A stretch of 7,804 bases of DNA from Nitrososphaerota archaeon (GTDB lineage: Archaea > Thermoproteota > Nitrososphaeria > Nitrososphaerales > UBA57): contig JACPBJ010000037.1 in NCBI GenBank assembly GCA_016180375.1, positions 1-7,804 of the forward strand. Reading direction: 5' to 3'. This document shows, piece after piece, positions 1 through 4,935 of this stretch; the stretch's first letter is position 1, and each line of letters starts with the position of its first letter. The notes beneath the pieces were generated by a model. It was given only the letters and a program-made list of their open reading frames with translations, was not told the DNA's origin and searched no databases. The translations under genes and the position numbers were made by a program.

Positions 1-693
1 TACGCCCTTATAATGGCCACTGGGAAGACGCTATGGACGTTTGACCAAGGACCTCTTCTCAACAGGAATCTCGACCTGATACGGCTCAGAGGTGCAATTG
101 ATGTTGCGGATTCACTTGTCTTGCATGTGCACGGAGTCAGCTACGCGGAGGGCAAGCTCTTCATCCCATCTCCCCCATGCGATGTGATGGTGGTGGATGC
201 GCTCACAGGCAAATTGGTGAAAAGGATAGCAGACATGTGCGATTACAGGACCGTCCCAGGAGCGCACGAATGCAGAGGTTACAAGGTTCAGGCATACGGC
301 CCTGAGATTTCTACAAAGAATAGAATCATTGTCGTTAAGGCGGGAGCTGTCGATGAAAGTAATGCAGGATGCAGAGCCTTCTTCGCAGCCTACGACCTAG
401 ATACATATGAGAGGAAATGGGTCTTCTTCAACAGAGCACCACTTGGAGGAGACAAAGACTGGTTCATCAAAGTTGCTGACAAAGGCTGGGTGGGAGGTAA
501 AATGGTTCCTACAGACGGAGGACCAATATGGGATGGTAGCGGAAGACCGAGGCAAAGAACGCAGGAGATACTCAAGGCAAGTGATATCGTGGCAAGGTGT
601 AGGGAGTGCGTAGAGAACGACTGGGGTAACTTTGTCTTCGACGGGAGATACTCAAGGCAAGTGATATCGTGGCAAGGTGTAGGGAGTGCGTAG
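1..693 (+). CDS. PQQ-dependent alcohol dehydrogenase-like protein, N-terminal part (5' partial, frame broken by an 80-bp duplication)
   Basis: This is the front part of an extracellular quinoprotein dehydrogenase, a beta-propeller that oxidises alcohols or aldehydes with pyrroloquinoline quinone (PQQ). The frame is open from base 1, so the start and any signal peptide lie upstream. Visible propeller repeats include ALIMATGKTLW (bases 4-36), VMVVDALTGKLV and AAYDLDTYERKW. The stretch HGVSYAEGKLF resembles the methanol dehydrogenase segment NRGVAYAEGKIF, but the vicinal Cys-Cys just before it in that family is Ser-Leu here, and the Arg that contacts PQQ is His. Glu at 355-357 (DESNAGCRA) is the likely counterpart of metal ligand Glu177. 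Homologous coding ends at base 643; the last residues before the stop at 691-693 are out-of-frame reading of the second duplicate copy. The family is clear; the substrate cannot be told. The rest of the protein follows from 645 in another frame. Confidence 0.85.
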   Translation, partial: YALIMATGKTLWTFDQGPLLNRNLDLIRLRGAIDVADSLVLHVHGVSYAEGKLFIPSPPCDVMVVDALTGKLVKRIADMCDYRTVPGAHECRGYKVQAYGPEISTKNRIIVVKAGAVDESNAGCRAFFAAYDLDTYERKWVFFNRAPLGGDKDWFIKVADKGWVGGKMVPTDGGPIWDGSGRPRQRTQEILKASDIVARCRECVENDWGNFVFDGRYSRQVISWQGVGSA

Positions 694-723
694 AGAACGA
701 CTGGGGTAACTTTGTCTTCGACG
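564..723 (+). repeat. Exact 80-bp tandem duplication inside the PQQ dehydrogenase gene
   Basis: Bases 564-643 and 644-723 are identical over all 80 positions. The match stops exactly at both borders: base 563 is a and 643 is g; base 644 is g and 724 is c. Eighty is not a multiple of three, so the second copy shifts the frame and creates the stop at 691-693. Removing either copy restores one long reading frame whose sequence runs smoothly through the propeller. The absence of any mismatch means the event is very recent or is a sequencing or assembly artefact. Confidence 0.97.
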
Positions 724-1922
724 CATTGTTGCTGGACAAAACCAGTGTGAGAACTGCGATAGTCGGAGGTGCAGCTCCAGGCTGGGGCCAGCATGCTATA
801 GATGAAGATGCCGGAGTCATATACGTAGCAACTGGACAGGCATCACCTGACTGGAATGCAACATTCAGACCAGGACCTAACATATTCTCAGCATCTATAC
901 TTGCACTTGACGTAAAGACTGGAGCCCTCAAGTGGTGGTTCCAGAGCGTAGCTCATGACCTTTGGGACTACGATTGCGCATGGAATGTGGCTCTGACGCA
1001 GATTCAGGGTAAGAAGGCGGTAGTCAAGGCTTGCAAGAATGGAATCGTATATGCACTGGACGCTGCAACTGGAGCTCCAATCTGGAACTATGTAGCGGAG
1101 GATTTGGCATACACGGAGTTTGTCTGTAAATCAGCAGCTGGAGGTTGCTTCCTCGACCCAACCAACAAGCAAGACATGACCAAGCCATGGCAGGAATATC
1201 CCTCTACACAACCGCGCTGGCAGAACCCACCCGGAACTGGGGCTTTCGAGTCCGATGTAGCAATCGGAAGGGGGAAGGTCTTCGTGGTGGGCCAGAACAG
1301 TCCGTCGTACGGGCGTACAGTACCTGTAGGTCCTGACCGAATAAGCAACGGCAATCAAGGTTTGACACCGCCGTTCACACCAAAGGAAAACGCGACCCTA
1401 TATGCCATAGATCTGAACACAGGGAAGAGGGTATGGAAGGCAGTAGGCAGCGCAACCACGGGCTTCCGAGGAGGAGCGATAGAGAGCGGTGGTGTAGTAT
1501 ATAGTCCTGGACCAGACGGGGTATGGCGATTGTATGATGCAGATGCTGGGAAACTGCTAAGCGAGAAGTTCTTTGGAACTGCATTGAGCGTACCAAACTC
1601 CATGGGAGCTGATGCAAACGGCAAGATGAAGGTGCTGATCAATGCAGGTTCAGTAAGAGGCGGTGGCACTACTCCTGGAGCATTAATGGCCTATGGTCTA
1701 CCTGACAAACTCCCAGAGCCTCAAATAATCACAAGGGAAGTCATCAAAGAAGTGACCAAAGAGGTAGTCAAAGAAGTAGAAGTTCCAAAGGAAGTCATCA
1801 AAGAAGTTGTCAAAGAGGTGCAAGTTCCACAGGAAGTAATAAAGGAAGTCACTGCAATAGGCATCGGCGTAGTCTTAGTAGTCGTAGCTGGAGTTCTCTT
1901 CACCAGAAGAAAGAAGACATAA
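669..1922 (+). CDS. PQQ-dependent alcohol dehydrogenase-like protein, C-terminal part with DYD motif and membrane anchor
   Basis: This is the continuation of the same dehydrogenase. Base 669 is only the first possible GTG; it encodes an internal Val, and in-frame homology runs from 645. Deleting one 80-bp copy joins bases 1-643 to 724-1922 without a stop (613 residues visible). By hand alignment with MxaF numbering, Trp243, which stacks on PQQ, is TGG 783-785. Metal ligand Asn261 is replaced by Gln (837-839, ATGQASPDWN). Catalytic Asp303 is 966-968 in HDLWDYD. The extra Asp that marks lanthanide enzymes is 972-974. Arg331 is Lys (1035-1037), as in ethanol dehydrogenases. Further propeller repeats are IVYALDAATGAPIW and TLYAIDLNTGKRVW. 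The end has an EV/K-rich stalk (1737-1850), a hydrophobic helix and RRKKT, indicating anchoring with the propeller outside. PQQ family membership is secure; metal type and substrate are inferred. Confidence 0.88.
   Translation: MARCRECVENDWGNFVFDALLLDKTSVRTAIVGGAAPGWGQHAIDEDAGVIYVATGQASPDWNATFRPGPNIFSASILALDVKTGALKWWFQSVAHDLWDYDCAWNVALTQIQGKKAVVKACKNGIVYALDAATGAPIWNYVAEDLAYTEFVCKSAAGGCFLDPTNKQDMTKPWQEYPSTQPRWQNPPGTGAFESDVAIGRGKVFVVGQNSPSYGRTVPVGPDRISNGNQGLTPPFTPKENATLYAIDLNTGKRVWKAVGSATTGFRGGAIESGGVVYSPGPDGVWRLYDADAGKLLSEKFFGTALSVPNSMGADANGKMKVLINAGSVRGGGTTPGALMAYGLPDKLPEPQIITREVIKEVTKEVVKEVEVPKEVIKEVVKEVQVPQEVIKEVTAIGIGVVLVVVAGVLFTRRKKT
1737..1850 (+). repeat. Degenerate repeats encoding an EV(I/V)KEV stalk
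   Basis: The 114 bases encode a run of short units such as EVIKEV, TKEVVKEV, EVPK, EVIKEVVKEV and QVPQ. At DNA level the words gaagtcatcaaagaagt and caaagaggt recur with changes. The segment lies between the last propeller blade and the hydrophobic C-terminal helix. A charged, repetitive, extended or coiled stalk in that position is typical of archaeal surface proteins held away from the membrane. The role is inferred from composition and position. Confidence 0.8.
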
Positions 1923-1924
1923 GC

Positions 1925-1975
1925 TGGAATGGCCTTGCAATATGCAAGGCACTCCAATCTTTTAATCCGATTTTC
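1925..1975 (+). terminator. Hairpin plus T-rich tract after the PQQ dehydrogenase gene
   Basis: Three bases after the stop codon, gccttgca (1932-1939) and tgcaaggc (1943-1950) form a perfect 8-bp stem with a 3-base loop. The outer arms tgga (1925-1928) and tcca (1953-1956) can extend it across a small internal mismatch. T-rich sequence follows (1959-1975). The position suits transcription termination or 3'-end protection of the upstream mRNA. Archaeal termination mostly relies on T-tracts, so the hairpin may be a stability element instead. Confidence 0.55.
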
Positions 1976-1989
1976 TTAATCAAACAATA

Positions 1990-2080
1990 GAGGGGAAAGG
2001 AGGATAGGGGCATGGTGGGCAGGGAGATCCTGTCACGCCTTGGATTTCGGTCATGAAACACTCCGAGCCTCCCTTTCCGA
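1990..2080 (+). ncRNA. Candidate structured RNA with a three-way-junction fold (unidentified)
   Basis: This stretch lies in a 311-bp gap (1923-2233) with no convincing gene. Hand folding gives a closing stem of ggaaaggagg (1994-2003) with cctccctttcc (2068-2078), 10 bp with one bulged C. Inside it are hairpin ggcagg/cctgtc (2018-2023 with 2029-2034, 5-base loop) and hairpin ttcgg/ccgag (2046-2050 with 2063-2067), which stacks directly against the closing stem. TTTTAAT at 1960-1966 lies about 26 bases before 1990, where an archaeal TATA box would sit. I recognise no tRNA, 5S, SRP, RNase P or box C/D signature. It could be a small RNA, a leader element, or chance folding of a G-rich strand. No energy calculation or comparative data were available. 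Confidence 0.3.
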
Positions 2081-2085
2081 GCAAA

Positions 2086-2095
2086 CCTCATGAGG
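2086..2095. repeat. 10-bp palindrome CCTCATGAGG
   Basis: This perfect self-complementary decamer lies just downstream of the candidate RNA and about 45 bases before the TATA-like element at 2141. It could be a binding site for a dimeric regulator or may be fortuitous. A single palindrome of this length is weak evidence. Confidence 0.25.
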
Positions 2096-2140
2096 CATAG
2101 GACTAGTTACTGTACAATGCCCCAGAATTGAACAAAAACG

Positions 2141-2148
2141 TATAAATC
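2141..2148 (+). promoter_or_regulatory. TATA-like promoter element upstream of the 3-TM protein gene
   Basis: The sequence tataaatc, preceded by the A-rich aacaaaaacg, fits an archaeal TATA box with a purine-rich BRE. Transcription would begin near 2167-2172, leaving a leader of roughly 65 bases before the ATG at 2234. A second A/T-rich candidate (cttaattt, 2191-2198) could give a short leader instead. Which is used cannot be decided from sequence. Confidence 0.45.
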
Positions 2149-2233
2149 TCTCCAGGACCACCATGTAATCAATTGTAAAAAGAGAATAAACTTAATTTCT
2201 AGCTAATTTCCACTTTAAGTAGCTACATCACCT

Positions 2234-2629
2234 ATGATGAAATACCGCGGTCCGAAAGATGAATACAAGATTATTGAAAGAGCCTACGTCAGAAAACTGA
2301 TTGCTGGTTTTGCCATTTCACTGATAGGCCTTGCCGCTGATAGATTGGCGTTTGCATTTCAGGGTGCATCAGTAGTATACGTTGATGAGGAGGGGAGAGC
2401 AAATTCGAGAAACTTCACCAATGATGCGCCGACGCTACTTGTTGCTCTCGGTCCTCTGATAATAGGGATGGTCATTAGCCTTGTAGCCATAACCAAGTAC
2501 AGAAACGATTTCAGCGAAATCAAAGATAAATTCTCCAGGCCGGAAAAGAATTTCGTAGCAATGGGTCTTGGTTTGCTGGCTTTGCAGCTAGTAATCGGAG
2601 TTCTTGGCATATTCGTATTTCCGAAATAA
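2234..2629 (+). CDS. Small integral membrane protein with three predicted helices, function unknown
   Basis: The 131-residue product is not one I recognise. It opens with a charged stretch (residues 1-21) and has three hydrophobic segments, at about 22-42, 68-87 and 108-129, so it should sit in the cytoplasmic membrane. The loop at 51-64 is polar and acidic at its start; the loop at 88-106 is rich in Lys, Arg and Asp. No catalytic or metal motif is visible. Two ATG codons stand in tandem at the start (2234 and 2237); no clear Shine-Dalgarno precedes them, and the bases before them (catcacct) are complementary to a GGTGA-type site rather than matching it. The stop codon abuts the stop of the opposite-strand acetyltransferase gene with no base between. 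Coding status rests on length, a consistent membrane-protein pattern and the upstream TATA element. Confidence 0.7.
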   Translation: MMKYRGPKDEYKIIERAYVRKLIAGFAISLIGLAADRLAFAFQGASVVYVDEEGRANSRNFTNDAPTLLVALGPLIIGMVISLVAITKYRNDFSEIKDKFSRPEKNFVAMGLGLLALQLVIGVLGIFVFPK

Positions 2630-3379
2630 TTACTTCTGATAAACTCTTTTCACGAAGACGGTCTCAAAGCCCCTCTTCTCGTAGAATTCTCTGACTTTGT
2701 CGCCTTCTAAATTCTGCAGGCATTGCACATGATCTCCCCTCTTCCCTGAATCCCTTATTGCAACTTCGAGCATCTTCGATGCAATTCCTCGTCCTCTGAA
2801 CTTCGGCAGTGTGCCGACGCAGTATATCCCGGTTATGCCGTTTTCGTAGTAGGACAAGGTAGTGCCTGCAGGTTCTCCGCGAACTTTTGCCAAGTACAAG
2901 GTGCATCCTTTCTTCAAAGACATTTTAGATCGTTTGAGGACTTCCTGCTCGAATCGCGCCGCTATATCGAAAGATGTCATGTATGCCTTGACCCATTCTG
3001 TGAGAGTGCTTGCATCTGTAGCAGAAACTTCTGCTGCTCTGCGTTCATCAGGCATGAATTTCCTTAACTTCATCACGTTAAAATCGTCTACATGCTTGAA
3101 GTGTTTACCTACGAGATAATCCTCAATTGATCGCTCGGTAACAAAGACCGAGGGCCTTACACCTGCTCCGTTAAAATAGGCAATAACCTCGTCGATGGCA
3201 TCATTGAGCTTGTTTTTTCTCACACCTATCTCAATGATCCGATTAAATAGAATGTCATCAGGAAACTTTCTATTCAGAAAGAATTTTGCTGAGCCAAAAT
3301 CAATTAAATCGCTCCATATGGAGAAGAACCCCCGCTCATTGCTTTCCAGCTCTTGGATTTCTTTCTTTGAATTCTTCAT
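2630..3379 (-). CDS. GNAT-family N-acetyltransferase
   Basis: This is a 249-residue acetyltransferase that would transfer the acetyl group of acetyl-CoA to an amine. The C-terminal domain (about 113-249) shows the GNAT pattern. A beta strand GIYCVGTL leads into the acetyl-CoA pyrophosphate loop RGRGIA (195-200, R-x-x-G-x-A), then a helix SKMLEVAIRD, then the late motif REFYEKRGFE (230-239). The N-terminal 110 residues are helical and charged and may be a degenerate second GNAT-like lobe. I chose the ATG at 3377-3379: the frame stays open to 3538, but that extension lies inside cysS and reads as low-quality protein. The start is 10 bases after the cysS stop on the same strand, so the two are probably co-transcribed and perhaps translationally coupled. 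The substrate is unknown. Confidence 0.85.
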   Translation of the reverse strand: MKNSKKEIQELESNERGFFSIWSDLIDFGSAKFFLNRKFPDDILFNRIIEIGVRKNKLNDAIDEVIAYFNGAGVRPSVFVTERSIEDYLVGKHFKHVDDFNVMKLRKFMPDERRAAEVSATDASTLTEWVKAYMTSFDIAARFEQEVLKRSKMSLKKGCTLYLAKVRGEPAGTTLSYYENGITGIYCVGTLPKFRGRGIASKMLEVAIRDSGKRGDHVQCLQNLEGDKVREFYEKRGFETVFVKRVYQK

Positions 3380-3389
3380 ATTACAATGC

Positions 3390-4556
3390 CTAAAATCTTG
3401 CACACACAAGAGTAAGCAGGGAAAATATGGCCTTTGGAGCGTCCAAGTCATTATCCATGAAACGGTAGAACTTTTTCTCAATGTTAAGCACTTTTTCCAA
3501 ATAACTCTTCGATCCTCTGGCTCGTTTTTGCAATACAATCAAAGCCTTGGCAATCTCATTTCTTTGATTGCTCGCTTTTGCAAGGGCGCGCTCACTGAAA
3601 TTAATGTCTTTTCTGTAGTGAGTCGATAAGCAGAGAATTCTAATGGTGTTTGCATCATATTTCTTCAGAAGATCTTTCACCAGAATATAATTACCCAAAG
3701 ACTTCGACATCTTCCTGCCTTTAACTTTCAATAGCCCTGTATGAATCCAGTAGTTCACGAATGGCTTAGCTCCTGTAAGAACTTCAGCCTGCGCGATTTC
3801 TGCTTCGTGATGTGGGAATACTAGTTCAAGGCCTCCTCCATGAATATCGTATCTTTGCCCCAGATTGGAAATTGAAATTGCAGTATCCTCAATATGCCAC
3901 CCAGGCCTGCCCTTTCCGAATGGAGAGTCCCATGATGGATGTTCATCAATCCTCCTCCAAAGAAAGAAATCTGCCTGATTCTTTTTTTCTGGGCTCGGCT
4001 CAATCCTCCTAAGCATGATTTCCAAAGGAGACTGGTGCGAAAGTTTGCCATACTCAGGAAATGTGGAGGTGTCGAAGTATACGTTGCCTTCGACTATGTA
4101 TCCAGAGCCGTTAGAGAGCATCCTGCTTATCTGTGAAACTGCTGTATCAAGATAGTCGCTCGCCCTTGCCAGTAGGCTTACTGTTTCTACGTTGAGCTCT
4201 CTGAGGGCTTCTTTGAATTCCTCTGTATAGCGCTGAGCTATCTCTTGGTAGGATGTCTTTTCTCTCTTGGCTTTTTCGAATATCTTGTCTTCTATGTCCG
4301 TCAGGTTCATCACGAAGAACACCTTGAACCCTTTGCTACGGAGATACCGCGCCAAAACATCGTAAACGATGAAGGTTCTTGCGTGGCCTAGATGCGTCGA
4401 GTCGTATACGGTCGGCCCGCAGACAAACATCCTAACCTCTCCCTGCCTGATCGGTTCAAACCTTTTCTTGGTAGCAGAAAGGGTGTCGTAAAGGATGAGA
4501 GCCAAGACCAAAATGCCAACTTTGTCTTTGGTAATAACTTTTCTAGGAGTACTCAT
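3390..4556 (-). CDS. cysS: Cysteinyl-tRNA synthetase, C-terminally short
   Basis: This class I synthetase charges tRNA-Cys with cysteine in the cytoplasm. The sequence shows MFVCGPTVYD with zinc-ligand Cys46, the HIGH motif as HLGH (55-58), GWHIEDTA (219-226), FPHHEAEIAQ with ligands His249 and Glu253, and KMSKS (282-286). The second zinc Cys of E. coli (Cys209) corresponds here to Asp224. At 388 residues it is shorter than the usual 450-480. It stops soon after the MDNDLDAPKA helix, so most of the C-terminal anticodon-binding region is absent and no remnant follows. The first 20 residues before ILYDTLS extend beyond the usual family start. The ATG at 4554-4556 has a weak aaagga before it; a TTG at 4503-4505, giving MALILYDTLS, is a plausible alternative. 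The gene leads the GNAT gene and diverges from the 4576 gene. Confidence 0.93.
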   Translation of the reverse strand: MSTPRKVITKDKVGILVLALILYDTLSATKKRFEPIRQGEVRMFVCGPTVYDSTHLGHARTFIVYDVLARYLRSKGFKVFFVMNLTDIEDKIFEKAKREKTSYQEIAQRYTEEFKEALRELNVETVSLLARASDYLDTAVSQISRMLSNGSGYIVEGNVYFDTSTFPEYGKLSHQSPLEIMLRRIEPSPEKKNQADFFLWRRIDEHPSWDSPFGKGRPGWHIEDTAISISNLGQRYDIHGGGLELVFPHHEAEIAQAEVLTGAKPFVNYWIHTGLLKVKGRKMSKSLGNYILVKDLLKKYDANTIRILCLSTHYRKDINFSERALAKASNQRNEIAKALIVLQKRARGSKSYLEKVLNIEKKFYRFMDNDLDAPKAIFSLLTLVCARF

Positions 4557-4575
4557 TTCCTTTTGTCAATCACGT

Positions 4576-4878
4576 ATGAAGAGATATCGCGAAAAGAGGA
4601 TCAGAAGTTTAGCAGAACTGCGGAAGATCATGCCCACTCTGGATGCTGATGAAGGTATCAGGATAGATGCTGTAAATGGCAGGTCAAAATGCTTCATGTT
4701 TGTTACCAAGAAAGGTGGGAAATACACAATTAACATTGCAGAAAGAATCTACGATGCATCTTTCAAAGCGTATGTTCCCGGAGGCAGGGAAACGTGGTTT
4801 CACACTGGCGATCTTGAGGAAGCCTTGTCTAAAATCACGGCTGAGGCTCAAAGACCATTTCGAGCGTACCTCTACTGA
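4576..4878 (+). CDS. Conserved-looking small soluble protein of unknown function
   Basis: The 100-residue product is not one I recognise. It starts with a very basic helix (KRYREKRIRS), then LAELRKIM. A probable beta-rich middle follows (about 29-72: RIDAVNGRSKCFMFVTKKGG, YTINIAERIYD, KAYVPGG, TWFHTGDLEE), and it ends with a helix and RAYLY. There are no membrane segments, no cysteine pair and no obvious catalytic motif. The alternating strands and basic N-terminus would suit a small nucleic-acid or protein-binding domain, but this is speculation. I chose the ATG at 4576 because the upstream in-frame ATG at 4495 would read through cysS. The gene diverges from cysS with only 19 bases between the two ATGs, and the aminotransferase follows 57 bases downstream on the same strand. 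Confidence 0.65.
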   Translation: MKRYREKRIRSLAELRKIMPTLDADEGIRIDAVNGRSKCFMFVTKKGGKYTINIAERIYDASFKAYVPGGRETWFHTGDLEEALSKITAEAQRPFRAYLY

Positions 4879-4935
4879 TTCAAACAGATGAAAATTAGCC
4901 CAAGAGTTATGAGCCGCTAAAGTCAGGCCGTCAAC

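Noticed and set aside
390..794. Minus-strand open frame of 134 codons
   Set aside because: It is antisense to strongly supported PQQ dehydrogenase coding, spans the duplication, and has low-complexity Ser/Leu-rich content without motifs.
1992..2024. Strict G-quadruplex
   Set aside because: Four G-runs are present, but the first loop is 11 bases, longer than the usual limit of 7, so it is noted only as a G-rich cluster.
1990..2080. tRNA or other housekeeping RNA
   Set aside because: There is no TTCRA-type T-loop, no 7-bp acceptor with CCA-adjacent geometry, and no C/D box or SRP/RNase P core motif. It is reported only as an unidentified candidate.
1900..2091. Minus-strand open frame of 63 codons
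   Set aside because: It overlaps the dehydrogenase end and the terminator-like hairpin, shows no family features, and has no promoter evidence.
3380..3538. N-terminal extension of the acetyltransferase to 302 residues
   Set aside because: The extension overlaps the cysS coding region on the same strand in another frame and reads as Cys/Trp-rich, non-family sequence. The ATG at 3377-3379 fits the gene spacing.
3195..3629. Plus-strand open frame of 144 codons
   Set aside because: It is antisense to the acetyltransferase and cysS, both of which have clear motifs.
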